Positions 46,033 to 58,780 of a DNA stretch of 64,000 bases are shown here, piece by piece; the first letter of the stretch is position 1; each line of letters opens with the position of its first letter. Origin of the DNA: Erpetoichthys calabaricus (taxonomy: Eukaryota; Chordata; Cladistia; Polypteriformes; Polypteridae); contig NC_041405.2 in NCBI RefSeq assembly GCF_900747795.2, positions 134,203,946-134,267,945 on the forward strand. Reading direction: 5' to 3'. The notes beneath the pieces were generated by a model, which was not told the origin of the DNA, did no database searches, and saw only the letters and a list, made by a program, of their open reading frames with translations. Both the position numbers and the translations under genes were made by a program.

Positions 46033-47936
46033 ACCTACTAAGTAACTGGTATCAGTAGGACAATTTTTATTTACAGTATTTTCAAATAATATGAGCTACA
46101 TTATCATTATATTTACATGTGCCTGATCATCTGTAATTATTTTCATACTTTTTATGTGTTATTATTATACTGCAGTACAGTAGCTTTACTAAAGTAGAGA
46201 ACTTGAATGACTTCTGCCTTACATAAAGCTTAACTGGAGATCTTTTGCCGCCTCCATGCATTTAAGATTTTTTACAGTATCTGTTGCTACAGCTGGTGAA
46301 TCTGAGGGATAACTTAAGACAAAACATAAGGGAAGAAACTGAAACAGGCAGACAGAAACAGACACATGAAAAGAAATAAATAACAAGCTTCACCATACCT
46401 TGTGTCCTAATTTGCTCTAAGTTGCTCCACTTGTTTCCCTTAGAAGCCACTTTTTTTTTTTTTTTTACTTTTACCCCAAAACTCCTAGTATTGTTTGCCA
46501 GTAGAGGTCAAGCTCAACAATTCCATTAATCTGCATGTATTTCTTTTCTTAAAATAAAAAAAAAATAGTAATATCAACTGCAACACGATGAAGCCCCAAG
46601 AAGGTTTTGTGGAATGATTTCTAAGCTGTCTAGATGCCGGAGGTACTCAGAAGAATGGAAGTAAGACCAACAGATTAAAGGGGTTTATTAATTGGAGGCC
46701 TTCCCTGTAAGAGTGATTGACAGTTGTTTTCTGGTCAAGTAATTGCTCTAAATGTACCTTCTATCCACCCCGCAGGAGGGGGCAGAGCTAAATGAAGCAG
46801 TAACAAGACTTGCTTTCAGAAATCTATTGTTTTAGAGACAAAAGCCTGCAGAAACTTTGTACTAATCCATCATTATTCCAGCAACCTTCCTGTAAATATA
46901 TATCAAAATATAAAAATTGTTCCTTCTTTTTAAGTAGGAGCTAGACAGCACTGATTATTTTTTTCATTTTTTGTTTGTACTGTTAAGTCAGGCAGAGCAC
47001 AGCAGCCTTGCAAATACGTATTGTTTCTTAAAAACAAAACAAGTTTTACCCAGTCTCTTGTTATGGATTTCTCTAAAATTGTGACTCTGTATGAACTGTT
47101 TGTCACTATGTGTAAGTGGTTATGCAGTGTTAAGAACATTCCTCAGTTTTCTTGTACTTCTGTCTATTATTTTAGGTCTTTAGTGTCTGCCTTTTCTGTA
47201 TTTTAGGTTGGGCTGGGTTTTCAAACTAGAAGCTAAATACCATCACCTAACACTAAAAAATATCTTTTATTTATTTATTTTTCTAAATACCCACCTACCT
47301 TTATCTTGTGTAAATTAACCCGATCTGATAAAAGGAGTCTAGAATAATTTAGCACAGCATCTGAATTAAAAATTAGTTTTTTGTTTCATTTTTTTAGCCC
47401 AACTAGAGCTGCTTTCTTTATGATCATTAAAGTTACCATTGCCACTAGCTTTCCTCAGTCCTGAATATAACTAAAGGTGGTTTAGTGGTTGAATACTGAG
47501 AATGGGGTTAACATAGCTCATTTTAATGAAAGCTGCTGAAAACACAAAGTTAGAAATATGTCCCAGTGTAAGTGTAAGCACAAGTGTCCTGAACAGTGCT
47601 GCCTCTTACCTTGCACCTATTAGTGCCAGTATAAGTTTCAGTGAGCTTTGTGATTCAAACGTACAGATTAATGACCTTACATTTAGAATGATCCTATGTT
47701 TGATATATCTAGGAAATGTTCTCAAATTGGGTGATTTTTTTTGTCCCTGGTGGGCTTCCAAAGAGGAATATTTCAATTGGTTTGCTTTATTTTGGGCTTG
47801 TGTTGATCATCCATATTTAATGCCGTATTTTCACACATTTTTAGATGAAATGTAGACATTTGCAACAAGTCCCTTTTCATATATTAATTAGAATAAGAGG
47901 AAATCCAGTTGGTCCAGTCTGCCATCCCTGCTTCTA
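46033..47936. other. intergenic stretch with a possible conserved segment
   Basis: 46570-46830 is free of recognisable repeats and rich in homeodomain-type cores (TTAATTGG, GTAATTGC, TGACAG). It could be a conserved non-coding element, but this needs alignment. No gene seen. Confidence 0.3.
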
Positions 47937-48113
<177 letters not shown>

Positions 48114-48339
48114 GTCTCAGATTAATCTCATAGGAGAGAGAGCATAAATCAATGTTTTTATGGCATGCTCAGCACTTCCCTGTATGTGATATGTTAACCT
48201 TACTTCTTGCTGGGTGGATGGGTAGGAATGTTGGCGCACAACTGTTTCTATTAGTTTCTGCTAAACCAGAAGGTGAGCCAGCTAGAATACAGCAATATTG
48301 TTTGCATACATTTTTTTTTTTAGAAATAAGAGCACCAGA

Positions 48340-48446
48340 CACCCTGTGGTGGGCTGGCGCCCTGCTCTGTGTTGGCTGGGATTGGCTCCAGCAGACCCCC
48401 GTGACCCTGTAGTTAGGATATAGCGGGTTGGATAATGGATGGATGG
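48340..48446 (+). mobile_element. family-A SINE, 3' fragment
   Basis: CCCTGTGGTGGGCTGGCGCC, then GCTGGGATTGGCTCCAGCAG and GGATAATGGATGGATGG match the 3' part of family A. The tRNA-like head is missing. Confidence 0.85.
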
Positions 48447-48454
48447 AAGAGCAC

Positions 48455-48575
48455 TGGAGGGCTAAGCAACTTGCTAAGGATAGCACAGACAGTCAAAGGC
48501 AAGAAATGAACTAGCAAGTTGTAGTTTAAAGTCAAGTACCTTAGCCAACACACTATATGTCCAACCATTCTGAAA
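48455..48575 (-). mobile_element. family-B SINE remnant
   Basis: On the minus strand GTGTGTTGGCTAAGGTACTT and TAGCAAGTTGCTTAGCCC resemble the head and body of the copy at 48693-48905. Confidence 0.55.
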
Positions 48576-48692
48576 ATATAATGAAGAAAATGGGACTGTC
48601 AAGGTCTCTTTGTTATGGTAGTTTGATATCATATTCATGTACACAGTAGTGTTTCACAGAAGTATGAAATACAGATGTCCCTGGACAATAAA

Positions 48693-48905
48693 TGTGGTGG
48701 TGGTGGCATTGTGCTTTAGTGTTTAAGGCTTTGGACATCAAACCTTGAGGTTGTGGGTTCAAATCCCACTACTGACACTGTGTGACCCTGAGCAAGTCAC
48801 TTCACCTGCCTATACTCCAATTGGAAAAGCAAAAGAAATGTAACCAATTGTATCATAAATGTTGTAAGTCACCTTGGATATTGGTGTCAGCCAAATAAAA
48901 AATGT
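48693..48905 (+). mobile_element. family-B SINE, near full length
   Basis: The tRNA-like head has a clear B box (GGTTCAAATCCC near 48758), then GTGTGACCCTGAGCAAGTCA. The 3' domain GTAAGTCACCTTGGATATTG and AATAAAAAATGTAAAT follow. The layout is V-SINE-like. It is the reference copy for the decayed ones at 16138, 43130, 48455, 52185 and 56215. Confidence 0.85.
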
Positions 48906-48954
48906 AAATATCTAGTGGATCCCAGATAGCCACAATCACCTTGAGTTACTATAC

Positions 48955-49017
48955 CCCTTCCCTTACCATCACCCTTGAGAATGGGAAAGGCACTATGTAA
49001 ATAAAAAGTATTATTAT
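48955..49017 (+). mobile_element. L2 tail fragment
   Basis: GAATGGGAAAGGCACTATGT and AAATAAAAAGTATTATTATT match the end of the L2 at 20790-21418. Confidence 0.7.
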
Positions 49018-52000
49018 TACAGCCCAACGTGAGATCTGTAGAATCTACATTTTGAATTCTAAATTTTGAGAACAGGTATGGAGTTATTCTTATTAATTGC
49101 CCATAACAAAACCTTCTACTAAATTAGAATGTTGTGACGCGTTATAAATCACTGTCTTTGCTACATAATCGTAAGGGAGAAATTAGGAATCCTCAAACAA
49201 TGACCTATCTGGAACTTTTACCTTTGGTCTGGCCCTGAAATTCCATTGGCCATAATATTTAAATTGTTTTTTGAGCCCCATCCCTTTATTTCATTCTCTG
49301 TATGGTGATTTTGGTTGTCAGTTAAAAAATGTTGAAATCAATGTATATTTGGTTACTAATTTATTTTTCCAGATTTTTTTTTCATTATTATTTCAGTGTT
49401 TTGCACTAGTCATTTTCTGGAGGATGCAATTTCTTGTAATTTTAATTGTTATTTTTTGCTTTGTTAACACCTTGTTACAATGCACACTATGAATAGTGCC
49501 ATATCAAAGTGATTTTTGATTCTTCCAATTTTTTGCATTATCCTTATAGTTGGGTTCACTTCAAAAATGTTATAGTCGGAAAGGTGTCAACTATCTGTGA
49601 ACAAAGCATGGTTAATGTCATGCTCATTCCTAAGGGGGCAGGTGCATTCTGATTGTTCCTGAAAAACATGGCACCTCATGACATAATGTAATATAGAGCA
49701 TGACTGAGGATTATTTTAATCTGGTTACAGACTGAAGGCGACAGACGGACACTGCTGCAGTCTGTGATTGCAGCGGCTGCAGTTTAATAATAATTTTGCT
49801 TTGCTTGCGAGTTTGAAATGGCATTGTGTGGGTAAGTGCACGATTGTCGGCAGCCCTGTTCATAGTTTTTTACATACTCTGACCCCCAGCGACTCTGACA
49901 TTATCTAGTTCACAGAAAGGATGGATGGATTGATAGTAATCTATATCCTTAATGTTAAATTTGAGTTGTCTGTTAAAACCTATGTACATTTTCCATTGCC
50001 ACCTGCTTGCTGCATTGACTTCAGATTATTCTGCACCAATGACAATGACTATCTGGCCTCTCCCTGTTTGACACCTGTCCTGTCATTTATGTTGTCTAAC
50101 AAGCTGAACATAAAAGGAATACAGGCACAGTGATTAGTACTACTTATCCCCAATACTTGTGGTTCAGAATGGTACCTTAAGATTTGCCAAGGCAATGCTT
50201 AAGAGGAGTTAAGTTTTAAGATTTTTTTGTGAAATATTTTTCTGTTTATTTTTTAGGCTCTAACTAATAAACGTTCAAGTCAAAAGAAGTGGCATTCTGA
50301 CCTTCCATCATGTTATTGTCTTAAAATGAGTACCACTGCCTTTAATGTGAGCTCAGCACTGCAAGGTCTTGACTGTGCTAAGAGAGCTAAGTGTCAGTGA
50401 GATGAACTTTACCTTTAAAGAGGCTAAATACCTCCTGCAGATTTCCTCTGACCTCACTGGAGTCTAAAGATAATTTTAAGAAGCTCTCTGTGGCTGTGGA
50501 AGCAGGAAAAAGAGTCACTGTTCCCATGGAGTGCTGTCTACCCCAACAGCATTCTGCCTGGTGGTGTGACCTAGCCTGATCTGGATATTCTGCTATTCTT
50601 GTTTTCTCTCTTGGATTTCTATCAATTATCTTAAATCATCTGCCAGTCAGTTCATCTGTCTGCCTCTCAAAGTCACCCTTTCAGTTTTTTTGTGCCTATA
50701 ATCACTGCTTTATGTGGAGGGGGGCTTGGGGGGGCGTTCAAAAATGCATTTTTACAGGGGTTAATTTCCTTTGCTAGGCTTCTAATGAAGCTGAATATCA
50801 TCCTATGTTTTGTGTATTCCCTCAACAAACTTTTAAGTCCTGTTCTTCTTCAACATATCAGATTATACGCTATGTTTGAAAATTAGGGCAAAAACCATAA
50901 TTCCAGTATGCTGTTGTTGATCTGACATTTTGTCTGTTTATTCTTATATTTGCATGTGGCAATAGCTGATCTCTTCAGTGACGCAGGTAACATTCTGAAA
51001 TGATAGTCAGATGCAAATGAATGAGAACCTAGACTTCGTATCATATTTATATCAATAGTCCATCATAAAGATCTACAGTATGTAAACAAAACTGATAACA
51101 ACAAAGCATTTTTCTTGCACGTTAGACTAACTTTTTTGCAGCTTTTTTGGTGTTTCAAGCAGTTAACCTGCAGTCCTTAACTAGCCCTTTCTTCAAGTAC
51201 ATTTTTATTTCTCTAACACACATCTATTTTTTGTATAGAGACACAGCTTCCCAAGGCACAATGAAACAGACAGCTTCATTGTAACTTCGGAAAAATTCAT
51301 TTTTTAGTTATATGTATTTTCAATCATTTGTCACTGTTCATCAACCATCAAGATGAAGATGCTAATCAGAATCACTGCACAAAGAGAATTTCTGAAATAA
51401 GTCAGTTTGACTTCCATAATCTGAAGAAAGTTTACAGATGCATTATAATCTGAAAACTTGGAAAGGATCAGATTCCATGTGTCATTTTGCTACTTACAAA
51501 GAAGTGAAAAAATCAGAACTGTGTTGCATATGACAAAAATCACTATAGTGGCTGATGAGGCATCGCAAATGTAACCTTAGTCATTTTTGTTTTTTATATT
51601 TACCTTACCTTATTTGGTTGGTACTTTTTTCTAAATCCTTTTTTAAATACCAGTGGTAAAATTGTTTCTCTGTGTCTGCAGTGTGAAAGCTGGTAGGTTA
51701 TGCCACTTTTCCACTAGCACCACGAGCCATTCTTATTTAATTCCACTGCCTTCCCTCCAGAGATTCCTCAAAACATCTGTGCAGTTTTGAAACTTGAAAG
51801 TTACAGCTGTGTGAATTCTTTCTATTTGTGAGAAACTGAATACTGGGTTGCAGTTTAATTTCATGACAGTTTTCAGTATGACTTGAAAAGATTGATCGGT
51901 ATCAAGAACCTATGTAAGCAAAGGTCAAATAAACAGGAAGAAATGTGTGCCAAATAAAGCAATACTGAGAAAAAATTGTAAAAACTGAAGCAAAGGTGTA

Positions 52001-52184
52001 TATATCACTACAAAGGGAGAATAGCATTGTTTGCATTCCTCCATATGTTTCTTTATTAAGCAAGTATTTCTCTCTTAATCTCTGGTCTCTTCTTACTTGT
52101 AATGGAAAACATCTGGAATTAGGCCTCCAGATTCACTCAGGTATCTTGGTGCTTGTGAAGTATCAACATTATGGTTACATAGTG
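49018..52184. other. intergenic stretch
   Basis: No gene, transposon or RNA gene recognised. Only short unsupported frames. Confidence 0.35.
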
Positions 52185-52275
52185 AGCCAGAAGTGAGGTA
52201 GAACCACCAATCTTCAGGTTTACAGTCCACTGCATTAGTAACTAAGTCATGCTTCCTGACCTTGAGAGGTGTGCA
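52185..52275 (-). mobile_element. family-B SINE remnant
   Basis: On the minus strand AGTGGACTGTAAACCTGAAG and TTGGTGGTTCTACCTCAC resemble the family-B head. Confidence 0.5.
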
Positions 52276-52699
52276 ATGTACCCTGCTGTCCATCCAGATT
52301 GCAAGAAACTGTCGCTTTCTGTGACATGCTGGTGGTATTGTGTGTTGTTTAGGAAAATGATCTAGGTCTCCAGTTATGATATTGCCACAAAATTAACTAG
52401 GATTTTTTTTGAGGCACACCTGCATTAGGAGCAATTTGGGGTGGCTTAAGGAGGACTGAAGCGTGATGGCCACCTCTGTAGCAGCTACTGGAGAAGTGGC
52501 TTTCTTGTAGAATTAAAGGAAAAGTAAACAGTACAGTATCCTCCACTCAAATTGTAAGTGCAATAAATCAGCTCATTGTGCCTTTTGCTTTGGCACCTTG
52601 TATTCCCTCATGTTATTTTGGACTCTATATTTTAGCTTGCAGAATTCAATTTAGTGATTTGTAGCAATGAAAAATTACAGTCAAATTTCAAAAATGTTA

Positions 52700-53640
52700 A
52701 CTCTAAAGTCCTGATCAGCACTGAGGGATTACTCAGTCTCCCAAATCAAGCCCGTCTGCTGTGGAAAGTAATGGTATTAACCTAAATTGATAATGCGAGA
52801 TGGGTCTACCCTGTTCACCTTTCGATGTACTGGCCTGTTTTGACTGCTCAGTGGAATGGTTTAGACATGCTTGTTATCTTGCAAACGATGAGGACCTATC
52901 ATCAAATTGTCGCAAAGAGGTAGAACTAGTGTCATGGCACATCACTCAATCCAGAGACTGCCAGGCAAATCATTGTACCCTTACAGCTTGGTACAAAGAT
53001 TAGTGGCTTTAAAATGTCAACAAATTACAAACCCTAAACTGTTTAAGTGAAGCAGCAACTTAATAAATTAATATAATTGCCTCCTGGGAATGTAATGCTA
53101 GTGGGTTTCACTTGGTGCTCCAAATAGAGGGTAGAGCTCAGAGTCAGTTTAAGACTATACTCTTTTGCTAGTTTCCTTATTATCCTAATTGAGTACAAAT
53201 TGGTTAATAAGGTGCAGTGCAGCCCTCAAGCCACTTAGTTTTATCAGATGACAGTTTAAGCCTCCGATCCTATTAGAGTCAAAGCAGCTAACTATGAAGG
53301 CGCTGTGTCAGCTTACCAGACCAGGGGGAGTGGGCCCACGTGATGCCACCCTGACCAGTTTCTTCTCAGGACTTGTGGCTCAGGAGCTTCCCTCCTGTTT
53401 TTGGTAGTATAACAGCTTCACAAACATTGATTTTCTTTACCAGAGAGTTGTTATGGTAGCAGTCCCCAAGCATGTCAGGTCTCAACCTTTCTAGTGTGGT
53501 TTTATGACAGCAAGCTGAGGTCAGGCTCATGGAGACCAAATTAATGATGTTTGGGGGATTAATCAGAGTCATTAAGGGATTGATTTGAGCAACTCTTCAC
53601 ACACTGTCAGTGTTTAATTTGCTTCCCATTGTCTGGTGTG
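52700..53640. promoter_or_regulatory. candidate RAX-region enhancer cluster
   Basis: Repeat-free DNA about 14-15 kb upstream of RAX. It contains ACAAAGATTAG near 52994, a palindromic bicoid/OTX-type GGATTAATC at 53556-53564, GGGATTGATTT from 53576, CAAATTAATGATG near 53538 and a SOX-type CCATTGTC at 53626-53633. OTX2 and SOX2 are known direct activators of RAX. The motif cluster fits, but conservation has not been checked. Confidence 0.3.
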
Positions 53641-54309
53641 AGAGTTTAAATTATTGTGTTGTACATTTCAGATTTATAATGTGAATGTGCATATGTCCAT
53701 TACAAGTGCCGGAGTAATTTTCTATTTGCTGTATACAGTTTCAAACAAATTGAATCACCTAAATGTGCTAGCATACAGAGTATGGTCATGTTTTCCACCA
53801 TGTGTTTGTGGACACTGTTAACAACAGATTAGGGGAATCACAAAAGACAAAGCTTTTTGAGGTAGCTGCTGAGATAGATATGATATTTTATCATTGAAAT
53901 TATGGGAATGATGTTTATTGTATTGAAGCTGAACTATCTTTTATCTTAATACGATACTGAACAGACACAAATCAATCATGGCAGTTAGAAAGTTATAAAG
54001 TGTGTGTATATCTGGAACTCCTCCCAGAAAGAGCCATTTAGGAAATATTTGGGTGGGTGTATATACCTCTTTCTGATATAACCATACACCATTCATATGT
54101 ATAAATATTTACCAAACATTGTACAGTACATATGGGAATTGTGTCCTGTCAGTAATTGTCTATTGAACAACAGTTTAGTATATCTGATAGAAATAAGAAG
54201 TACAAAGGGATATGGAAGAATATTATCCGGTTATACCAATGTATAGCACAAGTATGTCTTACCTGTACCTCCATGCCCCCCTTTTTAAAGCACTGTCTAC
54301 TGTGGAGGG

Positions 54310-54600
54310 TCTGTTGATTAGGTTACTAAAGGGCACCAACAATCTCTTTCTAATCCCGCCCTTTCCTCATCACCATCTGCAAACACAAGTAAAGTGTTGT
54401 TTGGCTTTGGTGGTCCATATACAGTTTTGATGGCATTGAAAAACCTGCTTCTGTTACTTGCGTCAATATAATGCTGGACCTCCCCTGCCTTTTTCTCACA
54501 CCACTCATTCTGCGTTCTACACACACAGCATGGTGTGTACTTGACATTGGAGGTATTTAATACAGTCAAGTTTTGAAGTAGAGGATAGATCATTCAGCAA
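54310..54600 (-). mobile_element. non-LTR retrotransposon fragment
   Basis: The minus strand codes for NEWCEKKAGEVQHYIDASNR then FFNAIKTVYGP. This resembles the linker between endonuclease and reverse transcriptase seen in many LINE polyproteins (W..KA.EIQ...FY.A.K.VYGP). The clade cannot be named from this piece. Confidence 0.5.
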
Positions 54601-56214
54601 TGAAATGAATGTGTCACACCTATTATTCAAAATCTTGGTAACATTCACATAACGTTTGGTCCAAGAAATGCAATTGTGAATCCTGTTGTGTTACCAGGCA
54701 AACATCCATGGAATTTGTATTAGTTGCCAAGGTCAGTTGTGATGAGTGTGCTTCAGGTTTTCATGGTTAAGTGGATGTTTGATAGTTTCAGGTTTCTTGT
54801 AATACACTTGGATGATGTTTAACCTAATGATCGACCTTTCTAACCTGTGGTCAGTCTAACATTCAAGTTGTGTTTTTCACAAAACCACATCAATAGTTGA
54901 CCATTGATCAGAAGGTGTGGCATAATCATTTCACACCTGAATCATTTCCGACACCGATAACTGACATGTAAAGAGTGGTTAAGTGGGAAAGGGTGTTTAA
55001 ACATTTGTACATGATAGAAAGTCAGGCACTTAAAGCATAAGTGATGTTTTGATAGCAAACCCATCACCCCAATTCCAATCTTTGCCTGTTGCCTTATTCA
55101 GACGAATTTATGGTTGCCTTTGGGCTTTAAAACTGGCCCTTCATCTGCAAGTCTGGTTTAGTTCAGACCTGCTATGTTAGTGATGTATTGCTTTAGCTCT
55201 CATGCTATGTATCCACCTTTCTTTAATCAGGTCAAGCACTTATCATTCAGTTTTTTGTGGGGCATCATTTGTTTGGGACATGTTTTGTTGAACCTTCTGT
55301 TATCCAAGGTGATGCAGTGCTGTCCTTAATGGGTAGCTCCATCACCTGGGGTATGATGAATGTCTCAGTTATCCCAAGGTCAGTTGTGAATGACCAAACT
55401 TACCATGACACTAACATGGAGGTTCTGGCTACAACTGATAATGGTTACAGTCACCTGTTGTTCTGCCACTCTTCTATGGCCACAACCCACTTAGGGTGGG
55501 CTTTTATGGTAAGCTGCCTAAATGAACCTCTGTAGGATAGCTTTAAATTCAATAACTTTTGCACATGGGCAGACCCACCCTTTTGTCCTCAGAAGGCAAC
55601 TTTCAGTGAATTAAAAGCCTTTAAAACTGCTGATCTCCTTGGCTGCAGTGGATGGCCATGACTCCTTGTTTCTTGTTATGTACAAGAGCACTACAGAACT
55701 CTAGTCTTTACTTTAGGATCACACTAATGATCTCAACAACCCATTTTGCTTGTGCTCCTATGTATACCAGGATAAGCAATGAAGGTGGCTGCTATCATGA
55801 GCAAGTAGCTGCTTGGAGCCATGTATTCCGATAACCATCAGAAAAAGAGTCTGTTACTATTTGGGACAAGAAAACCCAGAGACCCATGGACATCAGTTTG
55901 GCAGACAAAACCCTTTTTGCCAACAGATAATGCAAGCCATATTGCAGGGGTTTTTTTTTTGGGCCTTTGGGGTATTTTGTAGGGAACCCAGATGTTAGTC
56001 CTTAGCCCACCCATACACTTTTAGTACTGTTCCCAATTGTCTGTGACTGCTTGTTCAGGTATTCTTGCTTATTTCTCAGCAAACCTCTACAGGGTGAACC
56101 TTCCAGAAAATATCTAGCAAATGCATAAGAAGCCTGCTTATGAAAATGGCACAGCTTGTGCAGTGTCAGTAAATGAATAGTAGAGTACAACAGTGGTGTT
56201 AAAAGAAACAAATT
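54601..56214. other. intergenic stretch
   Basis: Nothing recognised; it may hold more of the decayed LINE. Confidence 0.3.
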
Positions 56215-56400
56215 GCAGCCTTAAGGTGTAGTGACTACTGACTTTAAACCACAAGGCAGGAAGATCAAAGCCCATCCCTAATTCATTGAGTGGTCCAGAG
56301 CATGTCTCTTACCTTGAGTACAGGCAACTTGTAAGAAATTTAAAGAAAGTGTATTGTGTCCTGATGTTGCAAGTCATTTGAGGTGGGGTTTGGCATTTGA
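56215..56400 (+). mobile_element. family-B SINE remnant
   Basis: TTAAGGTGTAGTGACTACTG, a decayed B box, TGGTCCAGAGCATGTCTCTT and TTGCAAGTCATTTGAGGTGG follow the order of the copy at 48693-48905. Confidence 0.6.
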
Positions 56401-56895
56401 CAAATTACATCTCTCAGTTAATAAGAAAAAGATGCAGTTGGAGTAGTCTGAAGATCAGGAACACTAGAGGACTAGAAAATAAATGAAGCTGCTGATTCCT
56501 TCTTCTTGCTTATTAATGCAGATGAGAGAATCAGGATATCATTAAAAACAGCAATAGTCTATCCTTCTAGCTGTCAGCAATGAAAGCTGGTGCTAATGGT
56601 GTTATTTTATGGAGTCTGCTTGTGTGGTGGGTATTATTTCTCCTGATATGAGCAGACTGATGTCTGAGTGCAATTGGGTAAATGAACATTGTTTGCAATC
56701 AGGTACCCCTTTTTATAGCACTAGTGCATCCTTTGGCAATCTGGCTTTAACAAGACGATAGTACTAATATGCCATATAGTTTTAGGAACATGACACTGAA
56801 GTCAACTTAATGCAGTGCACTCCTTGCTTATTTTCTTAGTCCACTGTATCCTTTTTGGGACAAGATGGAAACAACCTTCCAGAGAAAAGATCTAT

Positions 56896-57150
56896 CTCTA
56901 TGGTGGCACAATGATTAGCACAGCTGCCTCACAGATCTATCATCCTGGGTTCAAATTCTCCTTTTTGATGTATATGTGGAGTTTGAATTGTCTCCCCATG
57001 CCTGCTTTGAGTTTTTATCCCTCATCCAATAGATGTGACTTAGGTCAATTGGCTATCCTAAATTTACCCTGTGTGAGGGCAGAAATGTGAGTGAATGGGT
57101 CCTACAACTAACTGCAGCCCAATCCAGTTCTGTTTCCTGTTTTATTCATG
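56896..57150 (+). mobile_element. family-A SINE, decayed
   Basis: GGTGGCACAATGATTAGCAC, GGGTTCAAATTCTCC (B box) and GTGGAGTTTGAATTGTCTCC follow the family-A order over about 250 bases. Confidence 0.7.
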
Positions 57151-57641
57151 AAGCTGTTTTATAGGCTGTTGTCCCTGTGACCATCAAGTACATTAAACAG
57201 TTTTGAGAATATTATGTATGCAATCCAGTAACAGCTCATTTTCATAGCTCATTTTCAGCAATTGTAGGCCACGTTGTCACACTGCAGTCAGTATGGTAAT
57301 CACCTGAGGCACACTCTCTGTATATTTTGGGGGCTGTAGTGGGGTTTGGTGTTTGCTATGGGGCCATTGTCCTGGCAAATTTGGACGTTTCTCAAGTCAT
57401 ACAGTAGACAATCCTGCTATTAGGTAGGTATAGCTAATGAAGTGGCCATTCACTATATGTGTGTGTCTGTATACACACCTAGGGAGATTAAAAAAAGTTC
57501 TTGGAACTGCCACTCTTGTCAGGACACTCCATAAAGGTATTCAGATTTCCCATTAAATAAATCCCAACAATACACTTCACTAAGTCAGTATTGAGTTGTG
57601 AATGTGTGATCATTTCAGCACTATTTGTCACATGAAGTCAT

Positions 57642-58240
57642 AGTGAGCAGTAATTGAACTGGGTTCAACCACTGTGCCAGCTTGTTCTCTAAACGAAGTT
57701 TACACATTCTCCCTTTGGCTTTGTGGGATTTCCTCAGATGTCCTACTTTCTTAAATGTTAGAACATAATACATTTTACCAACAAGAAGAGACCACTCAGT
57801 CCATCAAGCATTTTGTTTAGCTAAGTTGTTCCCATATTTTATCTAGATCCTTCTTAATGGATGCTAAGATTTATGTTTCAGTTATAAATCTTGGTAGTTT
57901 GTTCCAGATTCCCACAACTCTTTGCATAAAGAAGTTCTTCATGGCTTCAGTGTTAAATCCATTTCTAATATGTTGAAGGGCCTTTTCAGCCCCAGCCTAT
58001 AACCACTTTTCAGGTCGTTTCCAGGTCAGAGACTAGCCTATATTGGAACCAAGGACAACAGACAAAAGAATCCCCCATTAGCTCCATGTGTCTTTACAAC
58101 CTTGGATGTTATGCTGACTGGTGATTCTAAATTGACCTTGTGTGTGTTTGTGCCCTGTGAAGAACTGGCACCATATTCAAGGTTGTTGTTTCTTTCTGCC
58201 TGATGCTTCTGGACCCCTGTGACTCTTAATTGGGTTAAGC
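57642..58240 (+). mobile_element. family-A SINE split by a CR1-like LINE end
   Basis: The head and middle parts (GGGTTCAACCACTGTGCCAG, TTTACACATTCTCCCTTTGG) lie at 57642-57750. The later part (GATTCTAAATTGACCTTGTG, TGTGCCCTGTGAAGAACTGG) resumes at about 58100-58240. The DNA between them is mostly the LINE end at 57752-58005. Confidence 0.6.
57752..58005 (-). mobile_element. CR1-like LINE, 3' end
   Basis: On the minus strand TGAAGAACTTCTTTATGCAA, GTGGGAATCTGGAACAAACT and the terminal CTGAGTGGTCTCTTCTTGTT match the layout of the LINE 3' region at 6850-7062. Confidence 0.65.
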
Positions 58241-58439
58241 ACATTTAATAATACTTACAGTATGTTACTTATATTATATATTGTACTTATATTGTACTTA
58301 TGTTAATTTGATTTGTGGGTCCTTTCATTTGGTGAGGATTTCCCAGTGTTGTATTTCATATTGTGATTTGACTTCAGTATATTTTAGATTTGTTTGATTA
58401 TCTCATTATCATTTTCCTGTCATTTGCCTTGTATTGTAG

Positions 58440-58442
<3 letters not shown>

Positions 58443-58496
<54 letters not shown>
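58443..58496. repeat. AT microsatellite
   Basis: About 26 uninterrupted AT units, directly next to the 3' end of the SINE at 58508. Confidence 0.95.
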
Positions 58497-58499
<3 letters not shown>

Positions 58500-58507
58500 T
58501 TTTTTTT

Positions 58508-58780
58508 GTTCTTTATTTCGCCTTATACAATTTCTCGTGTTAGGAATTTGTTAGTTTTCGCATACCCCTTGGGGTCAGAGTGCAGGGTCGGCTATTGTAA
58601 TAATAATAATTCATTACATTTATGTAATTACATGTACAGCGCCCCTGGAGCATTTGGAGGTTAAGGGCCTTGCTCAAGGGCCCAGCAGAGTAGGATCTCT
58701 TTTGGCAGTGATGGGGATTCGAAACGGCAACCTTCGGGATACCAACGCAGATCCTTAGCCTCAGAGCCACCACTCCGCCC
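58508..58780 (-). mobile_element. tRNA-derived SINE, family C
   Basis: On the minus strand it starts GGGCGGAGTGGTGGCTCTGA, has a B box in GGTTGCCGTTTCGAATCCCC, then GGGCCCTTGAGCAAGGCCCT. It ends GAAATTGTATAAGGCGAAAT and AAAG. It is a different family from A and B, with its own 3' part. An ATT-rich segment near 58597-58635 interrupts the body. Confidence 0.8.

Noticed and set aside
47526-47855. 109-residue plus-strand frame
   Set aside because: No recognisable domain, no splice sites in phase, AT-rich surroundings; probably chance.
55257-55535. 92-residue plus-strand frame
   Set aside because: No homology recognised and isolated; not enough to call a gene.
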